Assembly: GCA_015493745.1 (NCBI GenBank)
Contig: WGCN01000161.1
Location: 1-46,841, forward strand
Reading direction: 5' to 3'
DNA: 46,841 bases
Source of the DNA: Calditrichales bacterium
Lineage (GTDB): Bacteria; Calditrichota; Calditrichia; Calditrichales; J004
Below are positions 8,550-17,554 of this stretch, in pieces (position 1 is the first letter of the stretch; every line of letters starts with the position of its first letter). Position numbers and translations under genes: made by a program. The notes under the pieces were generated by a model. The model did no database searches. It saw only the letters and a program-made list of their open reading frames with translations, and had not been told where the DNA came from.

Positions 8550-9233
8550 TTATTCGGTTTTTTTCACCTTAAATTTTAACACTTTACGGTTGCCATTGGC
8601 ATCCTCGAATTCCATTTCAAATTCATCCGGTGCGTCACCGTCTTCCTTAAAGTCCGGCTTTTCCCCCGCCTTGGTCTTCCTCACCAGGGGCTTACTGCTT
8701 TTGGAGGTTACGATGCCTGTTTCACCGCTGTGCAACAGAGCCACTCCGGAGTCATTGGCCAGCTCCACGACACCCTCTTCTCCAAAGTACATGGTTTTAC
8801 CCTTAAACTCCTGCACCGTCCAGAAACGGGTTCCCTTTACGGAGGCCACGGATGTAGGCGTTGTTACACGGAAACGGCTGCGCTGCCGGGTAATGCTGGC
8901 AAAAATAGAGCCGAATTCCACAAATATATTTTTGGCCACGGAGTTTTTCTCCTTCTTGGCGCTAATCTGGCAATTGGAATTGGGACGAATCCGCAACAGG
9001 CTGTTGTCATCAATAAACTTAATGGCCACACGCCCTTTTTTACCGGTCGATATTTTGTCTCCGTCATTTAAGCGTAAACCGCGGCGGGCCTTTACCGACT
9101 TGCCCGTGGTCTTGTTTTTTATCATCACCTCGCCCTTGGCCTTGATAACAATGGCTACCGGCTTGGCCTGCAGGGCAAAAGCCATACCCATCAACGAGAT
9201 AAGTATAAGCATCTTAATGGAAATCTTTTTCAT
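8550..9233 (-). CDS. FecR-domain secreted protein
   Basis: A 227-aa protein with signal peptide 1 to ~22 (cleavage near ALQAKP) and a FecR domain at about residues 40-145, seen in LRLNDGDKISTGKKGRVAIK, VEFGSIFASI and TPTSVASVKGTRFWTVQ. FecR domains are periplasmic modules that relay signals to sigma factors or other membrane partners. This one has no transmembrane helix beyond the leader and no adjacent ECF sigma factor or TonB receptor, so the classic iron-dicitrate type of role is unlikely. The C-terminal ~60 residues are highly charged. It sits nine bp from the upstream gene and 18 bp from the downstream gene in an operon that ends with the CHASE2 cyclase, which may be its real output partner. 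Confidence 0.9.
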   Translation of the reverse strand: MKKISIKMLILISLMGMAFALQAKPVAIVIKAKGEVMIKNKTTGKSVKARRGLRLNDGDKISTGKKGRVAIKFIDDNSLLRIRPNSNCQISAKKEKNSVAKNIFVEFGSIFASITRQRSRFRVTTPTSVASVKGTRFWTVQEFKGKTMYFGEEGVVELANDSGVALLHSGETGIVTSKSSKPLVRKTKAGEKPDFKEDGDAPDEFEMEFEDANGNRKVLKFKVKKTE

Positions 9234-9242
9234 AATGGCTCC

Positions 9243-10364
9243 TTAACGCAAAATTAAATCGGTGATTTGATGAGACTTGTTCCGGTACCTTTCCATCAAC
9301 TTGTAAAGCTCCTGAACCGTAACAACGGTTCCGTTCACACGTACCGATTTTATACTATAGTCATTCAATTGCCGGATCAGCTCATCCGCATTGTCCCCCA
9401 ACAACTGTTTCAAAAGACTTTCAAACTCTTCCTTGGCCATATCGGTGGAGGTCTCCACCTCGGCCGGATCAACATAGGTAAACTCCCACACCTCGCTGAT
9501 CACTTCGTTTTCACCGGATGAGGTTTGAATGAAGGATTTAATGAGCCAGACATAGGTCTCACCAAACTGTAAGGGATAAGCGCTGGCTACCGGATACTGA
9601 ACCGCCAAATTCTGCAAACGGGGAGACTCATAAATCGGCACGGAATTTAAAATATCATCAATGGTACTCAGCTCTTCCTGCTTTTTAAATACCAGCAACT
9701 GATAATCACCGCTATTACCGTTCCACTGAAATATGGGATTATTGGTGTAAACCTTATAAACGCCGCCGCTGTTTAAGGGGAATCCGGGTGAAACCAGATT
9801 GATCAGTGTCGGATTCTGTATGGCAAAGGAACGCTCCGTTTGAATTTCCTGCGGCGTACCATCCTCTTGCGTGTAATTTACCCGTAACAAAAGCTGGTAC
9901 AGCCCGACAGGCAACTGGCTGGTGGCCAGAATCTCATTCTGGATATCGTCGGCCACATCTTCCACACCGCTTTCCTGAATGCGTATCTGCAATATCTCCC
10001 CCGTTTGCAAACCCTGAATGGCCTTGCCCTGGGAAAGGTCGATATTGGAAACGCTCCAGGTTTCCGCCGCGGCCGGCATGTCAAACGGTTGGGTTTTAAC
10101 AAAGGCGACCGATTTGCCGTCCAGCAAAAAATCAAAACGCATAACCGCGTCTTTTACCAACCCCGGGGTTTTCCGCACCGTAACTACAAAAAGCTCCTCC
10201 GATGCACCAACCTGCAGAAAATCAAAATCCGCCAGATATATGGATTGATACTGCGATATACCTTTATCTTCAATACTTACCGTAACGATGCTGCTTTGTG
10301 CAAATAATACGGCCGAAAGAAAGAAAACTAAAATGGCCGTTTTGCTTAGAAAATACTGTTTCAT
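9243..10364 (-). CDS. Secreted beta-rich protein of unknown function
   Basis: A 373-aa protein that I do not recognise. It has a clear signal peptide (AILVFFLSAVLFAQSS, cleavage near residue 22). The mature part appears beta-rich, with a fibronectin-like segment around residues 190-300 (NNPIFQWNGNSGDYQLLVFK and FGETYVWLIKSF). The last ~75 residues are charged and helical (EEFESLLKQLLGDNADELI). The ATG at 10364 is chosen because GGAGGA lies about eight bases upstream and the signal peptide begins there; an in-frame start at 10394 adds a stretch unlike a leader. It is the first gene of the operon with FecR, the barrel protein and the cyclase. It could be a ligand or an envelope scaffold for that system, which is inference. 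Confidence 0.75.
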   Translation of the reverse strand: MKQYFLSKTAILVFFLSAVLFAQSSIVTVSIEDKGISQYQSIYLADFDFLQVGASEELFVVTVRKTPGLVKDAVMRFDFLLDGKSVAFVKTQPFDMPAAAETWSVSNIDLSQGKAIQGLQTGEILQIRIQESGVEDVADDIQNEILATSQLPVGLYQLLLRVNYTQEDGTPQEIQTERSFAIQNPTLINLVSPGFPLNSGGVYKVYTNNPIFQWNGNSGDYQLLVFKKQEELSTIDDILNSVPIYESPRLQNLAVQYPVASAYPLQFGETYVWLIKSFIQTSSGENEVISEVWEFTYVDPAEVETSTDMAKEEFESLLKQLLGDNADELIRQLNDYSIKSVRVNGTVVTVQELYKLMERYRNKSHQITDLILR

Positions 10365-10381
10365 AAAATGTCCTCCGGTAT

Positions 10382-10428
10382 CTGTTTTGATCAAAGCAAC
10401 CGAAAAAAGGAACGTACTGCTTTGATCA
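10382..10428 (-). promoter_or_regulatory. Direct repeat in leader of the cyclase operon
   Basis: On the minus strand TGATCAAAGCAG (10428-10417) and TGATCAAAACAG (10393-10382) are 12-nt direct repeats with one mismatch and a 35-bp period, about 3.3 helical turns. They end 17 bp before the start codon of the first operon gene. CATAAT at about 10447-10452, preceded 15 bp upstream by CTGACG, is a possible promoter, which would place the repeats in the 5-prime leader. Tandem operator sites are the natural reading; the regulator is unknown. Confidence 0.4.
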
Positions 10429-10576
10429 GACGCACATTATGGCCGGTTGTGAGGCTCGTCAGTTAATTTTGTGACCGCCAATAATTTAATATGTAAAGCT
10501 TCGCTTTTTCCACTGTTAACAGAATCGTTTTTCAGAAACCCGTTTCCACGTAGTCAAAGCCCGCTTATAAAACCAA

Positions 10577-11386
10577 CTATGCTGGTGCTGTAAAAATTTC
10601 CGTAACTATATTAGATACGAGTGAGATAAAAGTTTCTTTAACTTTTTTTGCGGTTATTGTCACCTCTTCATGGGTCAGTTTCTCTTTGCTGATTCCGGTG
10701 GCATAGTTTGTAAGGCAGGAAATTCCAACGGTTTTCAGCCCCAGTGTGTTGGCCATAATAACTTCGGGTACCGTGGACATACTGGCCGCGTCCCCGCCCA
10801 TTTTACGTATCATGCCCACTTCCGCCGCCGACTCATATGTGGGCCCGGACGAAACCCATAACACCCCGCGTTTAAGTGCGATGCCCTTGTTTAAAGCCAT
10901 CTGCTCGATATCATGAACCAGTTCCGAGGAATAGGGGTTGGACATATCGGTAAAACGGGCCGATCCGCGCAAGGGGGAGTCAAACAGAAAATTAACATGA
11001 TCGCTGATCAGCATCAGGTCACCGGGCTTAAATCTGGGATTAACGCTGCCGGCGGCGTTGGTAACCAACAGGTAGGGTATTCCGAGAGCGGCAATGATTT
11101 CCACCACAAAGCTGACCCGCTGAATATCATAACCTTCATAATAGTGGGTACGTCCCTGTACCGCCATCAAAGGAACGCCCTTATGCTCGCCAAAAACAAG
11201 AAAGCCTTTGTGCCCCTCCACGGTGGAACGGGGGTAGCCGGGAATTTCGGATGTGGGAATTTTTATACTGGCATCAAAAGTATCGGCAAAATCACCCAGG
11301 CCGCTGCCTAAAATAAGTGCCGCCTCCGGCTTGATGGAAATACGTTCATTGAGGTAATCAACCGCTTTTTTAAGTTCAGCCTGCAT
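10577..11386 (-). CDS. punA: Purine-nucleoside phosphorylase
   Basis: A 269-aa trimeric-type purine nucleoside phosphorylase (PNP-I family), which splits inosine and guanosine with phosphate into base and ribose-1-phosphate. Family blocks are [15 protein letters not shown] (phosphate loop), [37 protein letters not shown] (base and phosphate contact) and [15 protein letters not shown]. The length is typical of the family. The ATG at 11386 overlaps the pgsA end by 11 bp, so translation is probably coupled. It is the last gene of the ssb/nucleoside-salvage operon and fits the uptake and kinase genes upstream. No convincing terminator follows; the 182 bp after it hold the leader of the next operon. 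Confidence 0.94.
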   Translation of the reverse strand: MQAELKKAVDYLNERISIKPEAALILGSGLGDFADTFDASIKIPTSEIPGYPRSTVEGHKGFLVFGEHKGVPLMAVQGRTHYYEGYDIQRVSFVVEIIAALGIPYLLVTNAAGSVNPRFKPGDLMLISDHVNFLFDSPLRGSARFTDMSNPYSSELVHDIEQMALNKGIALKRGVLWVSSGPTYESAAEVGMIRKMGGDAASMSTVPEVIMANTLGLKTVGISCLTNYATGISKEKLTHEEVTITAKKVKETFISLVSNIVTEIFTAPA

Positions 11387-11918
11387 TTTTTTTCTCTTTT
11401 ACTAATTGAATAAAAACCTTTGCATACATAACAAGGGAAACGACCAGCGCCAGTATCACGGCATACACGGAATAATCAAACCAGTCCCTTAGCCCCAATA
11501 AAAACAACAGGATGGCCAGAGCGATCACGGCAACGCTTACCTTTCCGGGCAAATTGGAAGAGGCCACTTTTCTCTCCTTATCATAAATAAAAACAGCCCC
11601 GATCAAAATGGAAACATCCCGTAAGATAATCAATGCCGCCAGCCATAGCGGGAAGCCCTGATAAAGATATAGGGCCAGCACCATGCCCCCTATGGAAACC
11701 TTATCGGCTAAAGGATCGAGAATTTTCCCCAGATCGGATATCTGGTTCCAGCGCCGGGCCAGAAAACCATCCAGCCAGTCCGTGAACATGGCCACGGTGG
11801 CCAGCCACAACACCAGATCGTTACGCTGTTCCTTTATCAGAAAGAAGGCCGGTATTATAAAAAATATCCGGATAAAACTTAAAAGATTGGACAGGGTGCG
11901 ATTTTCTTTTTTTATCAT
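11376..11918 (-). CDS. pgsA: CDP-alcohol phosphatidyltransferase (PgsA-like)
   Basis: A 180-aa integral membrane enzyme that transfers a phosphatidyl group from CDP-diacylglycerol to an alcohol, most likely glycerol-3-phosphate, on the way to phosphatidylglycerol. The CDP-alcohol signature D-x2-D-G-x2-A-R-x8-G-x3-D-x3-D is complete in [18 protein letters not shown] plus KILDPLAD near residues 47-72. About four or five hydrophobic segments follow. The ATG at 11918 forms an ATGA overlap with the sppA stop and is preferred to a TTG at 11924. Its place between sppA and the phosphorylase gene gives it a membrane role inside a nucleoside operon. The alcohol substrate cannot be proven from the sequence. 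Confidence 0.88.
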   Translation of the reverse strand: MIKKENRTLSNLLSFIRIFFIIPAFFLIKEQRNDLVLWLATVAMFTDWLDGFLARRWNQISDLGKILDPLADKVSIGGMVLALYLYQGFPLWLAALIILRDVSILIGAVFIYDKERKVASSNLPGKVSVAVIALAILLFLLGLRDWFDYSVYAVILALVVSLVMYAKVFIQLVKEKKNAG

Positions 11919-13624
11919 TGCCAACTTATTTTATATGGTACGATAAGCAAAGTTTTGTTTTGATAATTTCTCACCAGCTTTTCCAATGGATTTTCCCATA
12001 AGTTTAATATCTGCCCGGCCTGGGACATAAAGGAAAAAAGCTCGGCAAAAAGTTTTTTCTCCCGTGGGAAATAGGCCAGGCGCACCGAGGTTTCCGGAGC
12101 AATACCCGCTTTTTGCTTGGCAATATCTACCGCCGCGTAAAATGTGCCCCGGGCATCCAACAGCTTCTTCTCCAAGCCGTCAACACCGCTCCATACGCGC
12201 CCCCGGGCCACGTCATCGGCCTGTTCAAAACTCAGCCGGCGATGGCTGGCGGTAATTTGCACAAAATATTGATAAAACTTATCTATCAGCCCCTGCATAA
12301 GTTTACGCTCCGTGGCACTCCAACGACTGTTGGTGGAAAAAAGGGCGGCATTCTCCCCACGGGAAATACGATCTATGCCGATACCGACCTTTTTATTTAA
12401 ACCGTTCAGACTGAACTTACCGGCGAAAACACCTATGGAACCGACAAGACTCAGGGAATTGGCAACAATCGTATCGGCGGCCAGGGCCACATAGTAACCG
12501 CCCGAGGCGCCATAATCACCGATCGTGGCTATCACCGGTTTCTCTTCGGCGGCCCGCTTTACCGCTTCATAGATGGCATCGGAATGTATGGCCGAGCCGC
12601 CCGGACTGTCAATACGCAAAATTATGGCTTTGGTCGTGCGTGATTTAGCCGCTTTGCGGATATCCCGGATGATATCATCGCTGCCGGCCACCGTACCCAA
12701 AAAAGGATCATTACTGTTCGATCCCCCGGCAATAACTCCCTGAACTTCAATCACCGCTATCCGCTCTTTATTACGGATTCCCAGAGAACTTACCGGAATA
12801 CGGGCATATTGCCGGGCGGATATCTTCTGCCAGCCGCCGTCCTCAAAACGATCCGTTAGAACCCGCAAGGGACGCGCCGCATCGATCAGGCCTGCTTCCA
12901 GAGCCATCTCCCCGGTAAAACCGCTGACGCGATTAATCAGTTCGTTAACCCGCTCCCGCGACAGCCCCCGGGAAGTGGCCACCATCTCCAGAATGCCGTC
13001 AAACACCTGATCCAGAATGCGGTTCAAAACTTCTTTTTGCGCATCCGAGGAGCTGGAACGGGTGTATTGCTCGGGTGCGGTTTTGTAGGTGCCGGCATGA
13101 ACATATTCCGCCTCCACCCCGATTTTCTCCAACAAATCCTTGTAGTGGGTCACCTCACTGCTGATTCCCGTTAAAAACAGATTGGCCGTTTCCGGCATGA
13201 AAACGGAATCACAGGCCGCCGCCACCAGATAGTCCCGGGTAAAACCCATGGGTATCTGGGCATAGATTTTCTTGCCACTTTCACGGTAGCGCCGAATGGC
13301 CTCCCGTAGCTCCTCTACCTGGGCCAGCCCCAGTTGCGGAAAGTTAAAATGTATAACCACGGCATGAATACGTTCATCCACGGCGGCTTTTTCCAGTACA
13401 TCGCGCAGGGATTGCAGGCTCAGGGCTTTGGACTGAGTCAGTTCCTGGAACGGGTCGGAAGGGGCATAATCCGGTAAAGTTCCCGAAAGTGAAATATCCA
13501 GGTAGGCCTCATCCGGCACCGCTGGTTCCGAAGAACCCAGCGAGGAAATAACCAGGAACAAAAGCAAAAATAAAATAACAAAACCGGAAAGCAAAACCAG
13601 CAAATATTTAAAAAACGATTTCAT
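11915..13624 (-). CDS. sppA: Signal peptide peptidase SppA, 67K type
   Basis: A 569-aa membrane-anchored serine protease of the S49 family, which degrades cleaved signal peptides. An N-terminal membrane segment ([20 protein letters not shown]) anchors two tandem ClpP-like domains, as in the long E. coli-type SppA. The general-base lysine is in [14 protein letters not shown] in the first domain. The nucleophilic serine is in [18 protein letters not shown] of the second, with [17 protein letters not shown] before it. The ATG at 13624 (MKSFFKYLL) is preferred to a GTG at 13633 that almost abuts the CNT stop. It lies 12 bp downstream of the transporter gene and overlaps pgsA by four bases, so it belongs to the same operon. 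Confidence 0.93.
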   Translation of the reverse strand: MKSFFKYLLVLLSGFVILFLLLFLVISSLGSSEPAVPDEAYLDISLSGTLPDYAPSDPFQELTQSKALSLQSLRDVLEKAAVDERIHAVVIHFNFPQLGLAQVEELREAIRRYRESGKKIYAQIPMGFTRDYLVAAACDSVFMPETANLFLTGISSEVTHYKDLLEKIGVEAEYVHAGTYKTAPEQYTRSSSSDAQKEVLNRILDQVFDGILEMVATSRGLSRERVNELINRVSGFTGEMALEAGLIDAARPLRVLTDRFEDGGWQKISARQYARIPVSSLGIRNKERIAVIEVQGVIAGGSNSNDPFLGTVAGSDDIIRDIRKAAKSRTTKAIILRIDSPGGSAIHSDAIYEAVKRAAEEKPVIATIGDYGASGGYYVALAADTIVANSLSLVGSIGVFAGKFSLNGLNKKVGIGIDRISRGENAALFSTNSRWSATERKLMQGLIDKFYQYFVQITASHRRLSFEQADDVARGRVWSGVDGLEKKLLDARGTFYAAVDIAKQKAGIAPETSVRLAYFPREKKLFAELFSFMSQAGQILNLWENPLEKLVRNYQNKTLLIVPYKISWQ

Positions 13625-13636
13625 TCCACTCACTTT

Positions 13637-14962
13637 CTATAACAGGCCGATCAATACGCCCGCGATGGTTGCCGTCATAAATGTGGCCAGAGTACCGCCC
13701 AGCACCGCCTTCAAACCCATTTTAGCGATATCCGAACGTCGTCTGGGCGCGATGCCGCCAATACCACCGATTTGTATGGCGATGGATGAAAAATTGGCAA
13801 AACCACACAAGGCATAGGTGGAAATAATAATGGCTTTTTCACCCAGTTCCCCTGTCGGTATTATACGCGATAAATCGAGATAAGCAATAAATTCGTTAAT
13901 AACCATCTTCTCACCGATCAGGGAGCCGACGGTTATGGCGTCATGCCAGGGTACGCCGATCAGCCAGGCAATGGGGCTAAGCAGATATCCCAACACAACC
14001 TGCAGGGTCACCGGGGCGCCGCTGGCGGTGGTGATCCCCATCCAATCGGTTATAACCATGGTCATGATAAAATTGACCATGGCAATCAGAGCGATAAAAG
14101 CCAAAAGCATCCCGGCAACATTCAGCGCCAGTTGCAGTCCGTCCCCCGCGCCGGTGGCCGCCGCTTCGATGACATTGGAATTGGTCTTTTCAATGTTGAC
14201 TTTAACCTCGCCCATGGTTTTTGATGTTTCGGTTTCCGGCACCAGTATTTTGGCAATAACAATTGTGGCCGGGGCCGCCATGATGCTGGCCGAAAGAAGA
14301 TGCTTGGCGTAAAAGAGCTGTTTCACGGGATCGGATCCGCCCAGAAGCCCCACGTAGGCCGCCAATACCCCGCCGGCAATGGTGGCCATCCCGCCAATCA
14401 TCAGGGTAAGCAGTTCGGAACGGGTCATCGGATCCACATAAGGCCTTACCACCAAAGGGGCTTCCGTCTGGCCGATAAAGACATTGGCCGCCACGGAGAT
14501 GGACTCCGCCCCGCTGATTTTTAAAAGCTTGGCCATAACCCAGGCCATCCCCTGAACAATTTTTTGCATGATGCCCAAATGATAAAGAACCGACATCAGG
14601 GATGAAAAAAAGATAATGGTAGGCAAGACCTGAAAGGCAAAAAGAAAACCGACACCCTGTGATTGAAGCTCCGGCGAAAAGGCCTCGCCAAATTTACCCT
14701 GATCGGCCAAGGCCCCAAAGACAAAGGCGGATCCTTCGTTGGTGAAGGCAATGATCTGTACAAAGATTTGCCCGATGGCATTAAATATTCTTTCTCCCCA
14801 GGGAATGTGTATAACGAAAATGGCAAACACTATCTGCATAAGCAGGCCCATGCCTACCTGGCGCCACTTTATGGCCCCACGGTTTGTGGAAAACAGAAAG
14901 GCAATACCGACCAGAGTAAACAGTCCAAAAAAGCCGAACAAGATATCGCTCATGGTGCTCAT
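13637..14962 (-). CDS. nupC: Concentrative nucleoside transporter (CNT/NupC family)
   Basis: A 441-aa inner-membrane nucleoside symporter that brings nucleosides into the cell with Na+ or H+. The CNT hallmark FIGQTEAPLVVRPYVDPMTR is present at about residues 160-180, with LMIGGMATIAGGVLAAYVG right after it and the C-terminal block ALCGFANFSSIAIQIGGIG. The length and number of hydrophobic segments suit the family. Its ATG at 14962 overlaps the tdk stop (ATGA), so the two are translationally coupled. Placement among cdd, udk, tdk and the phosphorylase gene shows that imported nucleosides are used for salvage. Na+ versus H+ coupling cannot be decided here. Confidence 0.93.
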   Translation of the reverse strand: MSTMSDILFGFFGLFTLVGIAFLFSTNRGAIKWRQVGMGLLMQIVFAIFVIHIPWGERIFNAIGQIFVQIIAFTNEGSAFVFGALADQGKFGEAFSPELQSQGVGFLFAFQVLPTIIFFSSLMSVLYHLGIMQKIVQGMAWVMAKLLKISGAESISVAANVFIGQTEAPLVVRPYVDPMTRSELLTLMIGGMATIAGGVLAAYVGLLGGSDPVKQLFYAKHLLSASIMAAPATIVIAKILVPETETSKTMGEVKVNIEKTNSNVIEAAATGAGDGLQLALNVAGMLLAFIALIAMVNFIMTMVITDWMGITTASGAPVTLQVVLGYLLSPIAWLIGVPWHDAITVGSLIGEKMVINEFIAYLDLSRIIPTGELGEKAIIISTYALCGFANFSSIAIQIGGIGGIAPRRRSDIAKMGLKAVLGGTLATFMTATIAGVLIGLL

Positions 14963-15531
14963 TTTTTTTCCTCTTTCTTAGGGGGTTCAAAACAGTTCCG
15001 GCAGCGGGCTTCATAGATTTCCGAAGCGCCGATGACAACCTTGCGTTTATCATCGGAGATGCGCTGGGTGTGATTGGCCGGATTGCCGCAGATAACACAG
15101 ATAGCATGAGTTTTTGTTATATATTCCGCTACCGCCAGCAGTTCGGGAATTGGGTCGAAAGGGATACCCCGGTAATCCTGATCCAAACCGGCAACGATAA
15201 CGCGCTTTCCCATATTGGCCAGGGTTTGACATACCTTAACCAGATCTTTCCCCAAAAACTGGGCCTCATCGATTCCGACAACCTGTGCTTCCAGGGCAAA
15301 ATCAAATATCTGCATGGGGTCTTTAATAGCGTGTGAGGGAATCTTTTGCTGATCATGTGAAACTATTTCCGTTTCACTGTACCTTTTATCGATTTCCGGT
15401 TTAAACAGTTCTATTTTTTGCCGGGCGATCATGGCCCTGCGCATACGCCGGATCAGTTCTTCCGTTTTTCCGCTAAACATACTGCCGCATATCACCTCTA
15501 TCCAGCCGGTATGTTGTTTGAGAATATTCAT
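14959..15531 (-). CDS. tdk: Thymidine kinase
   Basis: A 190-aa type II thymidine kinase, which phosphorylates thymidine (and deoxyuridine) with ATP. Visible features are the P-loop GSMFSGKTEEL at residues ~16-26, the catalytic acid E89 in GIDEAQFLG, and a structural zinc site made of C145/C148 (CVIC) and C177/C180 (CRNC). The substrate lasso is RISDDKRKVVIGASEIYEARC. The charged tail PKKEEKK is short. Only eight bp separate it from udk, and its stop overlaps the transporter start. All key residues are present, so it should be active. Confidence 0.96.
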   Translation of the reverse strand: MNILKQHTGWIEVICGSMFSGKTEELIRRMRRAMIARQKIELFKPEIDKRYSETEIVSHDQQKIPSHAIKDPMQIFDFALEAQVVGIDEAQFLGKDLVKVCQTLANMGKRVIVAGLDQDYRGIPFDPIPELLAVAEYITKTHAICVICGNPANHTQRISDDKRKVVIGASEIYEARCRNCFEPPKKEEKK

Positions 15532-15539
15532 GTGTAGGA

Positions 15540-16172
15540 CTAATTCCTTTTATTTTTGGCGAGTAAATCCTTGATCTTTGTTGAGATCACATCAATGGCC
15601 ACCGTATTCTTTCCGCCGCGGGGAATAATCAGGTCGGCATGACGTTTAGAGGGTTCAATAAATTGAAAATACATGGGACGCACGGTTTCCATATACTGGT
15701 TTATCACCGAATCAACCGAGCGTCCGCGTTCGGCAATGTCACGTTTCAGCCGCCTTATAAAGCAGATATCCGGAGCCGTATCCACAAAAATCTTAATATC
15801 CATCAACTCGCGCAGCCGGGGATCATTGAGGATCAAAATACCTTCCAAAACGATGATGGCCTGTGGTTCCACCGTCTGAGTTTCGCTGGAACGGCTGTGG
15901 GTTTTATAATCATAAACCGGATGAGAAATGCTTTTGCCATGCAACAGGTCATGCATCTGGGAAAACAGCAGGTCATGGTCAAAGGCATCGGGATGGTCAA
16001 AGTTGCGTCCGGTGCGTTCGTCATACGGTATATTGGACAAATCCTTGTAATAAGAGTCTTCCTGTATCATGGTCACACTGCTTGAAACCATTTGATCCAT
16101 GATTGTACGGGCGATTAATGTTTTTCCGGAACCGGAGGCACCGGAAATACCTATAAGTATACCTTTTTTCAT
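15540..16172 (-). CDS. udk: Uridine kinase
   Basis: A 210-aa uridine/cytidine kinase of the PRK/Udk P-loop family, which makes UMP and CMP from the nucleosides. The P-loop GISGASGSGKTLIART lies at residues 8-23. Other family blocks are QEDSYYKDLSNIPYDERTG, FDHPDAFDHDLL, PVYDYKTHSR, the Walker-B-like VLEGILIL and RRLKRDIAERGRS. The length equals the usual 205-215 aa. Its ATG at 16172 overlaps the cdd stop (ATGA), and it is followed after eight bp by tdk. Together with cdd it supplies pyrimidine salvage from nucleosides imported by the CNT transporter. Confidence 0.96.
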   Translation of the reverse strand: MKKGILIGISGASGSGKTLIARTIMDQMVSSSVTMIQEDSYYKDLSNIPYDERTGRNFDHPDAFDHDLLFSQMHDLLHGKSISHPVYDYKTHSRSSETQTVEPQAIIVLEGILILNDPRLRELMDIKIFVDTAPDICFIRRLKRDIAERGRSVDSVINQYMETVRPMYFQFIEPSKRHADLIIPRGGKNTVAIDVISTKIKDLLAKNKRN

Positions 16173-16582
16173 ATGTTTTTTAATTGTGATTCGTCAAATG
16201 CGTGTGGTAAAAGTTCTTTCAAGGAATATTTTTTATACTCCGAGCCGTTTGTCAGGTAGACGTCGATATCCGGTGCATAATCATACAATAACTGCCGGCA
16301 TGCCCCGCAAGGGGGACAGAAATCCAGCTTTTCCGCAAAGATTGAAATTGCTTTAAAACGGGTGGTCCCCTCTGAAAGCGCTTTAACCAATGCCACCCGT
16401 TCCGCACAAAGTGTTAAGCTATAGGAGCTGCTTTCCACATTGGTTCCGGGAAAAATTTCTCCGGAATCCGCCAGCAGCGCTGCCCCCACCTTAAAATGCG
16501 AATATTTCGCCTGTGCGTATTTTACGGCTTCCTTCGCCGTTTTATTGAGTTTTGCTATCGTATCCTGATTTAGTTCATCCAC
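16169..16582 (-). CDS. cdd: Cytidine deaminase
   Basis: A 137-aa homotetramer-type cytidine deaminase, which converts cytidine and deoxycytidine to uridine and deoxyuridine. The zinc ligands and catalytic glutamate are in place: C59-A-E61 (TLCAERVALVKAL) and C92/C95 within CPPCGACRQLL. The N-terminal YSHFKVGAALL block is typical. The start appears to be GTG at 16582, since no in-frame ATG fits; AGGAAAGG lies upstream. It begins 20 bp after the ssb stop and overlaps udk by four bases. Its product uridine is the substrate of the next gene, udk. Confidence 0.95.
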   Translation of the reverse strand: MDELNQDTIAKLNKTAKEAVKYAQAKYSHFKVGAALLADSGEIFPGTNVESSSYSLTLCAERVALVKALSEGTTRFKAISIFAEKLDFCPPCGACRQLLYDYAPDIDVYLTNGSEYKKYSLKELLPHAFDESQLKNI

Positions 16583-16602
16583 GTCCCTATACCTTTCCTG
16601 AG

Positions 16603-17055
16603 TTAGAACGGCAGGTCATCTTCGTCATCTGCCGGAGTGGCGGCCGGTGGCGGTGATGCCGCGGGCTTACTTTCCGCAGCCGGAGCGGAGCCGGAGTAGG
16701 CCGAATCTCTCTCATCCCCCTTGGAACCTACCAATTGCATGTTTGAGGCCACAACTTCCGTTTTATAACGTCGTTGCCCCTTATCATCTTCCCAACTGGA
16801 GGTCTGAAGGCGCCCTTCGATAAAGACCAGCTTACCCTTTTTCAGGTATTCACCGGCCACTTCAGCCGTTTTACCAAAGGCTAAAATATTATGCCATTCG
16901 GTTTTCTCCTCCCATTCGCCCTCCTTGTTCTTTTGCCTGTGATTGGTCGCCAGGGAAAAGGTGGCAAGGGCTGTCCCACTCGGGGCGTAACGCATTTCCG
17001 GGTCTTTACCCAAACGCCCTAAAAGGATAACTTTATTTACTGTGCCTCGTGACAT
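16603..17055 (-). CDS. ssb: Single-stranded DNA-binding protein
   Basis: A 150-aa SSB that coats single-stranded DNA during replication and repair. The OB fold covers residues ~1-108 ([55 protein letters not shown]). A Pro/Ala/Ser-rich linker follows, and the acidic partner-binding tip DDEDDLPF ends the protein. GAAGGAGA just before the ATG at 17055 is a good ribosome site. The gene stands 20 bp before cdd and is probably the first gene of the nucleoside-salvage operon, cut off from the upstream small gene by the hairpin at 17083-17115. An ssb gene at the head of such an operon is an unusual neighbour rather than a functional clue. Confidence 0.96.
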   Translation of the reverse strand: MSRGTVNKVILLGRLGKDPEMRYAPSGTALATFSLATNHRQKNKEGEWEEKTEWHNILAFGKTAEVAGEYLKKGKLVFIEGRLQTSSWEDDKGQRRYKTEVVASNMQLVGSKGDERDSAYSGSAPAAESKPAASPPPAATPADDEDDLPF

Positions 17056-17082
17056 AACTGTCTCCTTCTTTTAGTGAAACAA

Positions 17083-17115
17083 AAAAACCCCGGAGTTATT
17101 ACCCCGAGGTTTTTA
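17083..17115 (-). terminator. Terminator between small peptide gene and ssb
   Basis: On the minus strand AAAAACCTCGG pairs with CCGGGGTTTTT (one mismatch) around a loop GGTAATAACT and runs into TTTTTTTG. It ends the transcript of the 59-codon gene at 17209-17388 before ssb. The arms are nearly symmetric, so it could work in both directions, but no plus-strand gene ends here. Partial read-through into ssb is possible. Confidence 0.8.
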
Positions 17116-17208
17116 AATTAATCAAAAACATCTAAAAACAAAAACGAATAAGCAATTGTTTTAGTTGTTAATGTATTAACACTTTATCGATTGCATAGAC
17201 GGTAGATA

Positions 17209-17388
17209 CTATTGTCCGTCTTTCTTTTTCTTATCCTTAGGAAGTCCCGGAGGAGGAAAAACAACCAACAGCGAATAGGTATGACCACTTTTTGGGGTAA
17301 TGGTCGTTTTGGCGGTATTGAGAACCCCCATCGCTATGGTTAAGGTAAATACAAACGCGACGACAAGTGCAGCTAGTTTCTTCATCAT
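17209..17388 (-). CDS. Small exported or membrane peptide, 59 aa
   Basis: I do not recognise this 59-codon gene, but it looks real. It starts ATGATG after a clean AAAGGAGAT ribosome site. It opens with MMKKLAALVVAFVFTLTIAM, a signal peptide or single membrane anchor. The middle is TTITPKSGHTYSLLVVFPPP, and the tail KDKKKKDGQ is strongly basic. A promoter candidate lies upstream (17555-17582) and a terminator downstream (17083-17115), so it forms its own transcription unit with a leader of about 160 nt. If Lep cleaved near AMGVLNTA, a mature peptide of about 35 residues would be released. Its position between prfA and ssb does not suggest a function. Confidence 0.6.
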   Translation of the reverse strand: MMKKLAALVVAFVFTLTIAMGVLNTAKTTITPKSGHTYSLLVVFPPPGLPKDKKKKDGQ

Positions 17389-17554
17389 ATCTCCTTTCGT
17401 TTTGATGAAATGAAGTTACTTTTGGGATCTATTTGGGAATCCGGACCACAACCGATGTCATACCTAATGGATGTGGAAAATAGCTAACTTTGTCTGAGTC
17501 CGTTCAGGGTGGGATTTATCCGTAAATATTTTAAAGCCAGATCGGATGGCTGTA

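Noticed and set aside
8550..9233. Iron-dicitrate type FecR anti-sigma regulator
   Set aside because: It has no cytoplasmic anti-sigma part, no adjacent ECF sigma gene and no TonB receptor; only the FecR domain is shared.
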